The notes below the pieces were generated by a model that worked only from the letters and a program-made list of their open reading frames with translations, made no database searches and was not told the origin of the DNA. Positions 8,541 through 16,654 of a stretch of DNA of 35,667 nucleotides are shown here, one piece after another. The stretch covers positions 1 through 35,667 of the forward strand of contig CABPWH010000016.1 in NCBI GenBank assembly GCA_902461085.1, written 5' to 3'. The stretch's first letter is position 1; each line of letters opens with the position of its first letter. Made by a program: the position numbers and the translations under genes. The DNA is from an uncultured Collinsella sp. Its GTDB lineage: Bacteria > Actinomycetota > Coriobacteriia > Coriobacteriales > Coriobacteriaceae.

Positions 8541-9125
8541 TTGAGCCTTAAGGTTTATCGCGGGCGTACGCTTGCCCGCAGTCAGGCGCTGCAGCTGCTG
8601 TTCCAGGCCGAGGCCACGGACAGCCCGCTCGAGCGCGTCCTCGAGGGCGATTTCCTGATCTCTAAGGGTCCCCTCGACCCCTATGCGCTGGAGCTTTGTC
8701 GCGGTGCCTACGAGCATATCGACCGCATCGACTGCGCTCTGCGCTCCGTTGCCAAGAACTGGGATCTTATGCGCATGCCCGGCGCCGACCGCAACCTGCT
8801 GCGTATCGCCGTTTACGAGATGCGTTTCCTCACCGACGAGGAGGTTTCGGACGCCATCGTGATCAACGAGGCCGTCGAGCTTGCCAAGGCCTATGGCACC
8901 GACCAGTCTGCGTCGTTCGTCAACGGCGTGCTGGGCAAGATCGCTCGCAGCGAGGAGCTGCCGGGCGAGGACCAGTACCAGGAGCTGCTGGCCGAGGACC
9001 GTGCCCGCGAGGAGGCCCAGGCCGCCGAGGCTGCCGCCAAGGTTGCGGTTGCGCAGGCTGAGGCTGGCGTGCTGGCCGAGGATTCGGACGCCGCCGAGGC
9101 TGTTGTCGACTCCGTCGAGGAGTAG
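8541..9125 (+). CDS. nusB: Transcription antitermination factor NusB
   Basis: An RNA-binding protein that works with S10 (NusE) on boxA to prevent early termination in rRNA operons. The helical NusB domain occupies residues 1-140, with ARSQALQLLFQAE near the start and SDAIVINEAVELAKAYG and FVNGVLGKIAR near the end. About 50 further residues form an Ala/Glu-rich tail not found in the E. coli protein. The start is TTG at 8541, supported by AAGGAG at 8529-8534 and by the family's N-terminus. It ends two bases before xseB. Confidence 0.93.
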   Translation: MSLKVYRGRTLARSQALQLLFQAEATDSPLERVLEGDFLISKGPLDPYALELCRGAYEHIDRIDCALRSVAKNWDLMRMPGADRNLLRIAVYEMRFLTDEEVSDAIVINEAVELAKAYGTDQSASFVNGVLGKIARSEELPGEDQYQELLAEDRAREEAQAAEAAAKVAVAQAEAGVLAEDSDAAEAVVDSVEE

Positions 9126-9127
9126 CC

Positions 9128-9367
9128 ATGCCAGAGGGTTCCGTCCGCAACTTCGACGAGATCTCGGACCGTCTGGATCAGATCATCGCTACCGTTCGCT
9201 CCAAGGATACCTCCTTGGAGCGTTCGCTCGATTTGTTTGACGAAGCGATTGAGCTGGGCTCCCGCGCGGTCGATATGGTCGACAAGTTTGAGCTGACGCC
9301 GCGTGAGGCCGACAAGCTCGAGCAGGAATACGATGAGGATGCGGCAAACGAATCTCAGGATAGCTAG
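9128..9367 (+). CDS. xseB: Exodeoxyribonuclease VII small subunit
   Basis: A 79-residue XseB homologue, the small coiled-coil subunit of exonuclease VII that degrades single-stranded DNA. The core shows the family pattern: FDEISDRLDQIIATV, then TSLERSLDLFDEAIELG, then an acidic tail. The large subunit gene xseA, often next to it, is not in this window. It is co-oriented with nusB and tlyA. Confidence 0.9.
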   Translation: MPEGSVRNFDEISDRLDQIIATVRSKDTSLERSLDLFDEAIELGSRAVDMVDKFELTPREADKLEQEYDEDAANESQDS

Positions 9368-9402
9368 GCCGCATCTCCGGATACGAATGGTTGATGGCAT
9401 TC

Positions 9403-10206
9403 ATGAAACGCGTGCGTCTTGATGACGAACTGATTTCACAGGGCATCTGCGCCGATCGCGCGGATGCCCTTCGCACTCTTATGGCCGGCTTGGTCTCGAG
9501 TGGCGGCGAGCGCTTGACTTCGCCGGGTCTTAAGGTGATGCCGGGGCTGCCGCTGCACGTGAAGGGGCGTATTCCCTATGTTGGCCGCGGCGGTCTTAAG
9601 CTCGAAGGCGCGCTTGATGCGTTTGGTATCAATCCGACGGGCCTTGCCTGTCTGGATGTGGGCTGCTCTACCGGCGGCTTTACCGATTGCCTGCTCAAGC
9701 GCGGAGCTGCGACCGTTGTATCGGTGGACGTGGGTCGCGCCCAGTTCGATTGGTCGTTGCGTCAGGACGATCGCGTGACGCTGCATGAGCGCACAAATGT
9801 GACGCAGCTGCCTGAGCTTGGCTATGCCGGCGCCATCGACCTGGCTGTGTGTGATGTCTCGTTTACCAGCATCGCGAACATTATCGATGCGGTATTGGCG
9901 TGCCTGGCGCCTACGGGTGCATTCTGCACGCTCGTAAAGCCGCAGTTTGAGGCTCCGGCGGCGCTGGTGGGCGAGGGCGGCATTGTGACCGATCCCGCCG
10001 TGCGCCGCGATACACTCGTGGCGGCGGTTGAACTCTTTGCTGCCAAGGGCCTCTTCCCGGTCGATGTGTGCGTGTCACCCATACATGGTGCCAAGGGCAA
10101 CGTTGAGTTTTTCCTGTACGGCACGAGATTTGACCCCGGCGACCGCTCGCAAGACGAGCTGCAATCCCAGGTATCGGTTTTGAGCGAGAAAGCTGCAACG
10201 CTATGA
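9403..10206 (+). CDS. tlyA: TlyA family RNA methyltransferase (S4 domain plus FtsJ-like domain)
   Basis: A likely 2'-O-methyltransferase of rRNA; in mycobacteria TlyA modifies 16S and 23S rRNA. The N-terminal S4 RNA-binding domain covers about residues 1-60 and the FtsJ-like SAM domain follows, with the SAM motif CLDVGCSTGGFTDCLL, the catalytic-site VCDVSFTS and the conserved LVKPQFEAP. ATG 9403 gives the typical MK-R-LD N-terminus; TTG 9391 and ATG 9394 are in-frame alternatives, and none has a strong ribosome site. The stop overlaps the nadK start (ATGA). Confidence 0.9.
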   Translation: MKRVRLDDELISQGICADRADALRTLMAGLVSSGGERLTSPGLKVMPGLPLHVKGRIPYVGRGGLKLEGALDAFGINPTGLACLDVGCSTGGFTDCLLKRGAATVVSVDVGRAQFDWSLRQDDRVTLHERTNVTQLPELGYAGAIDLAVCDVSFTSIANIIDAVLACLAPTGAFCTLVKPQFEAPAALVGEGGIVTDPAVRRDTLVAAVELFAAKGLFPVDVCVSPIHGAKGNVEFFLYGTRFDPGDRSQDELQSQVSVLSEKAATL

Positions 10207-11063
10207 AGGTCTTTCTGGTTCCCAATTACTACAAGCAAGAGGCGGTCGAGAGTGGCCTGATGCTCGAGCTTTGGCTGACGCGCCAGGGCTATGAGGTCGC
10301 ATGGGCTGCCGACCAGCGATCCAAGATTCAGAGCACGCCTGATATTGACGGCTCCGATTTGGTCATTACGCTCGGCGGCGACGGTACGTTGCTGCGCGCT
10401 GCCCGCATCCTCAACCATCGCGAGATTCCTATCCTCGGTCTTTCCTATGGTCACCTGGGCTTTTTAACTGCTGCGAGTCCCGAGGAGCGCGACATTCTGC
10501 AAGTCGTGAGCGACGCCCTGTCCGGCGAGCTGCATGTGAGCCGTCGCGCTACCATCGCCGCGGATATCGTGTCCGTGCGCGAAGACGGTACGAAGGATGT
10601 CGTGCGCACCTTCGCCCTCAATGACATGGCGCTTACCCGCGGTCCGCTGTCCGATATGGTCGAGTTCGACATCACGGTGTCCGGCCATCATATCGACCGC
10701 CTGCGCGGTGACGGTGTCGTCGTTTCGACGGCGACCGGCTCCACTGGCTATGCACTATCCGCCGGTGGCCCCATCGTGAGCCCCGACTATACGGGCATGG
10801 TCTGCGTACCCATTGCGCCGCACACCATTCAGGCTCGTGCCTTTTTGACCTCGCCGAGTGATGTCGTCGAAATCTTTATGTCTGATGACCGTCCGAGTGT
10901 TCCGGCGATCGCTATCGATGGACAGTTTATTACCTGCGATGGCACCGTTGAGAGCGTGGCTGTGCGTCGCGGTCCCGGCGATGTGCTGCTGCTGGATTAC
11001 GGCCCCGAGAGCTTCTATAACTCGGTGAGCCGTGTGTTCTACGGAGTGCGTCATGATCGATGA
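10203..11063 (+). CDS. nadK: NAD kinase
   Basis: Phosphorylates NAD to NADP. The 286-residue protein has the signature GGDGT motif around residues 58-62, the Asn-Asp of ALNDMAL that binds the ribose, and the glycine-rich STATGSTGYALSAGGP loop. It overlaps tlyA by 4 bases and recN by 11 bases. This tlyA-nadK-recN run is typical of Gram-positive genomes. Nothing unusual is seen. Confidence 0.95.
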   Translation: MKVFLVPNYYKQEAVESGLMLELWLTRQGYEVAWAADQRSKIQSTPDIDGSDLVITLGGDGTLLRAARILNHREIPILGLSYGHLGFLTAASPEERDILQVVSDALSGELHVSRRATIAADIVSVREDGTKDVVRTFALNDMALTRGPLSDMVEFDITVSGHHIDRLRGDGVVVSTATGSTGYALSAGGPIVSPDYTGMVCVPIAPHTIQARAFLTSPSDVVEIFMSDDRPSVPAIAIDGQFITCDGTVESVAVRRGPGDVLLLDYGPESFYNSVSRVFYGVRHDR

Positions 11064-12681
11064 GCTGCAGGTTTCTAACATTGCACTCATTCGCGAGGCG
11101 ACGCTGGTGCCGAGTGCCGGCCTGACTGTCCTGACTGGCGAGACTGGCGCCGGCAAGACCGCGCTGCTCTCGGCCCTCAAGCTTATTTTGGGCGAGCGTG
11201 CGGATTCGTCGACGGTGCGCGAGGGCGAGGCACTCGCGAGCGTCGAGGCACGACTCTTCGACGGGCCGCACGACACGGAAGGGTTCACCGTACAGCGCAG
11301 CCTTTCCGCCGAGGGCCGCAGCCGCGTGAAGATTGACGGGCGCATCGCCAGTGTGCGCGAGCTTTCGGAGCGCGTTGGCGTGATGATGGATTTGTGCGGC
11401 CAGCACGAGCACCAACGCTTGCTCGATCCGGCACATCACGTTGCGATGGTCGATGCGTGGGCGGGGCGCTCTGCGCTCGAGGCACTCGAGCACTACCGTG
11501 CTTGCTTTAAGGCTTCGCGCACTGCCGCTAAGGAGGTTCGACGTGTCGAAGAGACCTCGCGTGCGCAGGGGAGCCGCGTCGAGGAAGCGCGCTTTGCGCT
11601 CGAGCGCATCGGCGAGGTCGACCCCAAACCGGGCGAGTATGAGGAACTCGAGGAACTGCTGCCGCGCTCCGAACATGCCGAGGTGCTGGTTGCCACAGCT
11701 AATGATGCCCATGCATCGCTTGCCTCTGAAGGGGGAGCGCTCGATGCCGTGAACAGCGCCGTGGCAGAGCTTTCCCGTATGGCTTCCGTCGATCGCAAAC
11801 TTGGCGACATTGCCGATTTGCTTTCGGATGCCTGTATCTCCCTTGAGGATTGCGCGAACGAGCTTCGTTCCTATCGCGATGGCGTCGCCTTCGACCCGCG
11901 CGAGCTCGCTCGCATGCGTGAGCGGTATTCCGACCTCAAGGGTCTGTTGCGTCAGTGGGGTCCCACTATGGACGATGTTTTTGCCATGCGCGATCGCTCG
12001 CAAGAACTGCTGTCCCTGGTCGATGATGGCGATGAGCAGATCAAAAAGGCGCGTGAGGCACTCGGGAGCGCCGAGCGCGAGTTGTTTGTCGCTGCCAAGG
12101 CACTTAAGCGCGCTCGCAATACGGCGGCCCCGCGCTTCTGCCACGAGGTTAGCCGCCAGATGGCGCGCTTGGAGATGGGTAGTGCCGAGCTCGTCTGGGA
12201 GTCGCGCGATCTTCCCCGTGCTGAGTGGACGCCCGTTGGTCCTTCGAGCTACGAGCTGCTATACCGCAGCGGTGCCGGCTTGACGCCACGTCCCCTGCGC
12301 CGCATTGCGTCGGGCGGCGAGCTCAGCCGCGTCATGCTGGCAAGCAAGGTTGTCCTCGGTAACGCGGACGGTGTCGATACGCTGGTGTTTGACGAGGTCG
12401 ATGCCGGTGTCGGTGGCTCCACGGCGCGTGCGCTCGCGGGCGTGCTGGCAGATCTCGCCGCTACGCATCAGGTTATTGTCGTAACCCACTTGGCGCAGGT
12501 CGCTGTCATGGCCGACAAGCATTATGTCGTCAGCAAGGAACCGGGCGATGTTCCCCAGACGCATTTGGACGAGGTAACCGGTGAAGCGCGTACCGCCGAG
12601 ATCGCCCGCATGTTGAGCGGCGATCAGTCCGAGGCAAGCCTGGCGCACGCCAAACAGATGCTTGCGGAGGCGCGTGCCTAG
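11053..12681 (+). CDS. recN: DNA repair protein RecN
   Basis: An SMC-like ATPase acting in double-strand break repair. The 542-residue protein has Walker A GETGAGKT (about residues 29-36), a long central helical coiled-coil region, an ABC signature region SGGELSRVMLA and Walker B LVFDEVDAGVGG (Asp about residue 447). ATG 11053 (MIDELQVSNIALI) matches the family's start, with GGAG at 11043-11046. An in-frame ATG at 11032 further inside nadK is less likely. Transcription ends at the hairpin at 12780. Confidence 0.95.
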   Translation: MIDELQVSNIALIREATLVPSAGLTVLTGETGAGKTALLSALKLILGERADSSTVREGEALASVEARLFDGPHDTEGFTVQRSLSAEGRSRVKIDGRIASVRELSERVGVMMDLCGQHEHQRLLDPAHHVAMVDAWAGRSALEALEHYRACFKASRTAAKEVRRVEETSRAQGSRVEEARFALERIGEVDPKPGEYEELEELLPRSEHAEVLVATANDAHASLASEGGALDAVNSAVAELSRMASVDRKLGDIADLLSDACISLEDCANELRSYRDGVAFDPRELARMRERYSDLKGLLRQWGPTMDDVFAMRDRSQELLSLVDDGDEQIKKAREALGSAERELFVAAKALKRARNTAAPRFCHEVSRQMARLEMGSAELVWESRDLPRAEWTPVGPSSYELLYRSGAGLTPRPLRRIASGGELSRVMLASKVVLGNADGVDTLVFDEVDAGVGGSTARALAGVLADLAATHQVIVVTHLAQVAVMADKHYVVSKEPGDVPQTHLDEVTGEARTAEIARMLSGDQSEASLAHAKQMLAEARA

Positions 12682-12727
12682 GCCGAGCCGCCACATGTAT
12701 GTCCAATCCGGCCGCCACGAAACGGGT

Positions 12728-12859
12728 CCATCTACTACGTTTGGCAGGGCATCGGCAACCACGCCAAGAATTGCAAAAAGAAAACCGCAGGTAGAACGCC
12801 TGCGGTTTTCTCTATTTTGGGTGTATGGTTGGCGCTTGAGGTTAAAACGTAGTAGATGG
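12728..12859. repeat. 15-bp inverted repeat flanking the recN/rpiR terminator
   Basis: CCATCTACTACGTTT (12728-12742) and its exact reverse complement (12845-12859) are 102 bases apart, with the bidirectional terminator between them. Origin is unknown. Confidence 0.7.
12780..12815. terminator. Bidirectional terminator between recN and the RpiR gene
   Basis: A 12-bp perfect stem GAAAACCGCAGG/CCTGCGGTTTTC (12780-12791 and 12799-12810) has a 7-base loop. On the minus strand it is followed by a strong T run (TTTTCTTTTT), on the plus strand by TCTATTTT. It serves the two convergent genes. Confidence 0.92.
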
Positions 12860-12877
12860 GCGGATTTCGTGGCGAGG

Positions 12878-12975
12878 GGCGTCTATCGGCTCCCCCAATT
12901 TCCCACCTCAACACCCTTTTCCGCCGACTGCGGCGTCTATCGGCTCCCCAATTTACCTACTCAACGACCTTATCC
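12878..12975. repeat. Imperfect direct repeat at the 3' end of the RpiR gene
   Basis: GGCGTCTATCGGCTCCCC is present at 12878 (with one extra C) and at 12932. The similarity continues for about 20 more bases past AATTT in each copy, so the second copy enters the last codons of the RpiR gene. The period is about 54 bases. Confidence 0.75.
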
Positions 12976-13814
12976 GGCTGGATGAGCTCCTCGTAGTAGC
13001 TGATGTGCTCGCGAGCGTCTTCAATCTCGGGCAGCAGGAAGTTGTAGATGACCTCTATGATCATCGTGGCGCTCATCTTGGAGAACGCAAAGTCGCCCGT
13101 CGTCAGCAGCGCTTCGTGGTTGACGGTATTAAAAGTGTAATCTGCCAGGCGCGCAAGTGGAGACTTGCTGTCGCTGCTGATGACGACTACAGTGGCGCCG
13201 CAGTCGCGAGCCGCTTTTGCCATTCGATTCAGCCGGCGCGACTTGCCGGAGTTTGAAATCAGCACGATAACGTCGCCGGGGCGCAATGTGAGCGCAAAGC
13301 CGATTGATGTCTCGCTGATGGTGCTTGCCATGCAGCGTAGGCCCAGCTGCGAAAACTTAAATGTCGCATCGAGCGCGACCGCGTTCGTATTGCCCACGGC
13401 GGCGAACTCAATAACCCCTGCATGCTTAAGGGCATGCACAACAGCCGCCAGCGTATCGTGGTCGATACCGTCGATGGTCGCATTAAGCTCACTCACCTTG
13501 GCAGCCAGGATGTTCTTGAGGCTCTGCTCCATATTGTCGAGCGAGACCTCGTCGGTCAGGCCCTCGTTGCGCTGGCTTTCCAAATCCCTCGCCAACGAAA
13601 ACTGAAAGCTGCGGAAGCTGCCAAAGCCAAGCTTGCGGCAGAAGCGCGAAACGGTCGCCTCGGACGTGGCAGCGGCGCGTGAGAGCTGAGCCGCCGTGAG
13701 GCGTGGAGCCTCGGACTGGTGCTCCAATATATAGTCGACAATGCGCTGCTCGGACTCGCTGTATCCCTGATGGGTACTAATGAGGGAAAGTGCGCTTTTG
13801 CTACTATCGGTCAT
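12957..13814 (-). CDS. RpiR-family transcriptional regulator (HTH plus SIS domain)
   Basis: A 285-residue regulator: an N-terminal RpiR helix-turn-helix domain (about residues 1-80, with AAQLSRAAATSEATVSRFCR and the following KLGFGSFRSF) and a C-terminal SIS sugar-phosphate-binding domain (VGNTNAVALDATFKF, ISNSGKSRRLNRMAK). The start ATG at 13814 follows AGGAG on the minus strand; upstream in-frame codons to 13862 are less likely. It is divergent from the fructose PTS gene. It most likely senses a sugar phosphate such as fructose 1-phosphate and controls the fru genes through the CTTTCA boxes in the shared gap (inference). Confidence 0.9.
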   Translation of the reverse strand: MTDSSKSALSLISTHQGYSESEQRIVDYILEHQSEAPRLTAAQLSRAAATSEATVSRFCRKLGFGSFRSFQFSLARDLESQRNEGLTDEVSLDNMEQSLKNILAAKVSELNATIDGIDHDTLAAVVHALKHAGVIEFAAVGNTNAVALDATFKFSQLGLRCMASTISETSIGFALTLRPGDVIVLISNSGKSRRLNRMAKAARDCGATVVVISSDSKSPLARLADYTFNTVNHEALLTTGDFAFSKMSATMIIEVIYNFLLPEIEDAREHISYYEELIQPDKVVE

Positions 13815-13900
13815 GGATGGCTCCTGGTTGGCATGAAAATCTAACTTGATTTGCAATGCCATAGTATACGGGCATTTTCAATTACAAGATACACCTTGCC

Positions 13901-14013
13901 CTTTCAAGTGTTGATGGTAAACTTTCACATACCGTTTACGGTTATGAAAGAACCTTTCACCGGAGAATTGCATCTTGTCTCTTCTCACGCGGACGGTAGG
14001 TTGGTATCTTTCA
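13901..14013. promoter_or_regulatory. Cluster of CTTTCA/TGAAAG boxes, likely operators of the fru promoter
   Basis: CTTTCA occurs at 13901, 13922, 13954 and 14008 and its complement TGAAAG at 13945. The last two form a perfect dyad TGAAAGAACCTTTCA (13945-13959). The boxes start 21, 32 and 54 bases apart, close to whole helical turns. The gap divides the RpiR gene from fruA, so the boxes are candidate sites for that regulator. Confidence 0.55.
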
Positions 14014-14024
14014 GTTGTGGAAAA

Positions 14025-14065
14025 ACGCGCATCGAAGCGCGTGTAGGGGAGCGCCCGCGGGCGCT
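14025..14065 (+). other. Two hairpins in the fruA leader
   Basis: ACGCGC/GCGCGT (14025-14042) and the 16-base palindrome AGCGCCCGCGGGCGCT (14050-14065) lie just before the AAGGAGG ribosome site. They may affect leader stability or translation. Confidence 0.45.
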
Positions 14066-14086
14066 GTACTCAAGAAGGAGGGACAC

Positions 14087-14530
14087 ATGGCTAAGTTTGA
14101 CATCATCGCCGCGACCGGTTGCCCTACCGGCATTGCGCACACCTTCATGGCGAAGGAGGCGCTGGAGAAGGCAGCTGCCGAGCGCGGTCTGACCATTAAG
14201 GTCGAGACTCATGGCCAGGTCGGTGTCGAGAACGAGCTCACCAAGAGTGAGATCGCTGGTGCCAAGGCCGTCGTCGTCGCAGCCGACAAGGATGTCCAGG
14301 CTGAGCGTTTCGCCGGCAAGCCCATGGTTTCCGTTGGTGTTTCCAAGGCCCTGTCCGTCGAGGCTGCCGGTAAGCTGATCGACCGCGCCCTCGCCGCCAA
14401 GGGCGACGACACGGTTGCGGCTGCTGCCGCGGTCGGGGGGGGGGGGGGGCGATATAGGCTGCTGCCGATGTCGAGGATGAGGTCGAGGAGAAGGAGTCCA
14501 TCGGTCACATCATCTACAAGCACCTCATGA
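14087..14530 (+). CDS. fruA: PTS fructose EIIB domain, 5' fragment of a frameshifted fruA
   Basis: The N-terminal EIIB domain of a fructose permease, with the phosphorylated Cys12 in ATGCPTGIAHTFMA. About 115 normal residues are followed by an Ala-rich linker, then a run of 15 G bases (14435-14449) that encodes five glycines. After this the frame is wrong and yields an Arg/Ser-rich tail ending at 14530. In the other frame the original linker (AADVEDEVEEKESIGHII) resumes at 14458, directly behind an in-frame TAG (14455-14457). The upstream AAGGAGGGACAC ribosome site is strong. This fragment alone cannot transport; see the finding on the poly-G break. Confidence 0.85.
   Translation: MAKFDIIAATGCPTGIAHTFMAKEALEKAAAERGLTIKVETHGQVGVENELTKSEIAGAKAVVVAADKDVQAERFAGKPMVSVGVSKALSVEAAGKLIDRALAAKGDDTVAAAAAVGGGGGRYRLLPMSRMRSRRRSPSVTSSTSTS
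14435..14457 (+). other. 15-G homopolymer plus TAG stop interrupting fruA
   Basis: G bases run from 14435 to 14449, then CGATA and TAG. Any G count that restores the downstream frame still meets the TAG, so length change of the G run alone cannot repair the gene. Confidence 0.9.
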
Positions 14531-16128
14531 ACGGCGTCAGCCACATGCTGGTCTTCGTCGTTGCCGGTGGTGTTCTGACCGCCGTCTCGTTCCTGTGGGG
14601 CATTACGTCCTTCGATTCGACGGCGTCTGACTACAACAGCTTTGCTGCGATGCTCAAGATCATCGGCGGCATTGCCATGAACCTCATGGTTCCGGTGCTT
14701 TCCGCCTATATCGCCGAATCCATCGGCAAGCGCCCGGCGCTCGTCCCCGGTTTTGTTGCCGGTATGATCGCCATCCAGGGCCTGCCTGTTAACGCCGAGA
14801 CCGGCATGATCGACGCCGGTGGCGCCGGTGTGGGCTTCGGCTTCCTGGGCGGCATCGTCGGCGGCTTCCTCGCCGGTTATGTCATCCTGCTGCTCGAGAA
14901 GGTCTTTGCCGGTCTGCCCAAGAACCTGGACGGCCTCAAGGCTATCTTCCTGTACCCGCTGTTCTCGACGGCTATCGTCGGCCTTGTTATGCTCGGCATT
15001 TCCGGCCCCATGGCTGCCATCAACACCGCCATGATGGACTTCCTCAAGGGCCTGTCCGCCTCTGGCGCCGTTGTCCTGGGTCTTGCCATCGGCTGCATGT
15101 GCGCCTTTGACATGGGCGGCCCGGTCAACAAGGCTGCTTACGTCACCGGTACCGCTATGCTCACCGAGGCTTTGGCCGCCGGTGTTGGCACGGATACCTA
15201 CAACTTCGGCACCAACTTCATGGCTGCCGTCTCCGCCGCTTGCATCGTTCCGCCGCTGATCACCACCTTCGCCGTCGTTGTCGGCAAGAAGTACTTCAGC
15301 CAGGAGGACCATGACGCCGGTGTCGTCAACCTCATCCTTGGTTGCACCCACATCACCGAGGGCGCCATTCCGTTCATGACCAAGAACATCTGGCCCGTCA
15401 TGCCCATCATGATGCTCGGTTCCTCTATCGCTTCGATCCTGACCATTATGTTCAACGTTCACGATCCGGCGCCTCACGGTGGCTTCCTGGTCCTGCCCGT
15501 TGTCGAGAACGGTCCGCTGTGGGTCCTCGCGATCCTCATCGGCGCTGTGGTCGGTGGTATCCTGTTCGTTGCCTTCAAGAAGTACGACTTCGAGAAGAAT
15601 CAGAAGGCCGCTCCTGCAGCCAAGCCGGTTGAGGCTCCCAAGGCCGCTGCCGTCGAGGCTCCCAAGGCCGAGGCTGCCGACTTCGTGAAGGTCGAGAATG
15701 TCTTTGTTGCTGAGGACTTCGCTTCTCGTGACGAGGCCCTGAGCTTCGTTTCCAACCAGGCTGTCAAGGCCGGTGTCGCCAGCGACGCCGACGCCGTGAT
15801 GAACGCCTTCCTGGCCCGCGAGGCCGAGGGCACCACGGGCATGATGGAGGGCTTCGCCATCCCGCATGCCAAGTCCGACGCCATTACCGAGGCTGCCGTC
15901 ATCGTCGTCAAGGACGAGTCCGGTGTGACCGGTTGGGACACCATGGACGGCGCTCCCGTCAACGTGGCTATCGCTCTGCTTATCCCGGGTGCACAGGCCG
16001 GCACCACGCACCTCAAGATCCTGTCCAAGGTTGCCGAGGCGCTCATGGACGAGGACTTCCGTGCCACCGTCAAGGGTTCCACCGACGCCGCCGAGATCGC
16101 CAAGACGATCAACGCTCGTCTGGTCTAA
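14527..16128 (+). CDS. fruA: PTS fructose EIIC-EIIA domains, 3' part of the frameshifted fruA
   Basis: The membrane channel (EIIC, about residues 1-350, roughly ten hydrophobic segments) and the C-terminal EIIA domain of a fructose permease. The EIIC signature TEGAIPF occurs in CTHITEGAIPFMT. An Ala/Pro/Lys/Glu linker joins it to EIIA, whose phosphorylated His447 lies in GFAIPHAKS. Reading open in this frame extends upstream to 14458, so ATG 14527 is an internal methionine rather than the natural start. The gene probably began as one EIIB-EIIC-EIIA protein of about 680 residues starting at 14087. It would take phosphate from HPr and bring in fructose as fructose 1-phosphate. Confidence 0.9.
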   Translation: MNGVSHMLVFVVAGGVLTAVSFLWGITSFDSTASDYNSFAAMLKIIGGIAMNLMVPVLSAYIAESIGKRPALVPGFVAGMIAIQGLPVNAETGMIDAGGAGVGFGFLGGIVGGFLAGYVILLLEKVFAGLPKNLDGLKAIFLYPLFSTAIVGLVMLGISGPMAAINTAMMDFLKGLSASGAVVLGLAIGCMCAFDMGGPVNKAAYVTGTAMLTEALAAGVGTDTYNFGTNFMAAVSAACIVPPLITTFAVVVGKKYFSQEDHDAGVVNLILGCTHITEGAIPFMTKNIWPVMPIMMLGSSIASILTIMFNVHDPAPHGGFLVLPVVENGPLWVLAILIGAVVGGILFVAFKKYDFEKNQKAAPAAKPVEAPKAAAVEAPKAEAADFVKVENVFVAEDFASRDEALSFVSNQAVKAGVASDADAVMNAFLAREAEGTTGMMEGFAIPHAKSDAITEAAVIVVKDESGVTGWDTMDGAPVNVAIALLIPGAQAGTTHLKILSKVAEALMDEDFRATVKGSTDAAEIAKTINARLV

Positions 16129-16164
16129 TTCCACGGTACGCGAATAACATCGCCCTCTGCACAA

Positions 16165-16200
16165 AAGGCGGGGACTCCACCAGGAGTCCCCGCCTTCTTT
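16165..16200 (+). terminator. Terminator after fruA
   Basis: A 14-bp perfect stem AAGGCGGGGACTCC/GGAGTCCCCGCCTT (16165-16178 and 16183-16196) has a 4-base loop and is followed by CTTTCC. Confidence 0.9.
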
Positions 16201-16202
16201 CC

Positions 16203-16295
16203 ATGCCCTCCCATAAGTTGCGGTGAAATAGGGACTGTTTAAACGATTCAACCCCAAATTCAGTCCCTATTTCACCGCAACTTACAAAAGGGCAT
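16203..16295. repeat. Palindromic intergenic repeat, copy 1
   Basis: Two perfect 24-bp arms in inverted orientation (16214-16237 and 16261-16284; core GTTGCGGTGAAATAGGGA) surround a 23-base centre. Outer 7-bp arms ATGCCCT/AGGGCAT extend the element to 16203-16295. Related copies lie near 25.0 and 26.7 kb. Confidence 0.85.
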
Positions 16296-16654
16296 AGAGG
16301 GGGCTACTTATCGAGTCTTTGTCGCGAACAGATCATTAGCCAGAATTCCGTTCGCACGATATTGCTCTGGACCGACCGAGTTTCCGCAGCTTGCTCGCCC
16401 ACAGGGGGCCGGGCGCGGCCTGTGAGATTTATCGCGAGTTCCGCACGAGCCGAAGAGCACTTAATGTGCTTTCCGTCTTGCGCAGGACTGTAGAGCAGCA
16501 AACTTAATCGTGCCCGCCCGGCGAGCAAGCGGACGACAAACACATCTGTCCAATAATTCGTCTGAAACATAATGAAAAACCGTTTGATGTGAGTTAATAT
16601 AAACAACGTCGTGAATCTGACTCCTGCCACATACATGACAGGGGTTAAACACAA
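16296..16654 (+). other. Long non-coding region before ptsH with distant complementary segments
   Basis: No convincing gene is seen in this stretch. CTTGCTCGCC (16390-16399) is exactly complementary to GGCGAGCAAG (16520-16529), with CCG/CGG extensions. GCACGAT (16354-16360) matches ATCGTGC (16507-16513). A small hairpin AGCAC/GTGCT lies at 16456-16470. The first two pairings would cross, forming a pseudoknot. It may be a structured leader or a small RNA. It does not resemble tmRNA, 4.5S RNA or RNase P RNA by their conserved cores. Confidence 0.4.

Noticed and set aside
14435..14449. Poly-G tract as a phase-variation switch
   Set aside because: The TAG right behind it lies in the frame needed downstream, so slippage alone could not turn the gene on.
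14209..16257. 682-codon minus-strand frame opposite fruA
   Set aside because: It runs through the PTS permease in antisense and is low-complexity (Asp, Gly, His-rich). The plus-strand EIIC and EIIA motifs are decisive.
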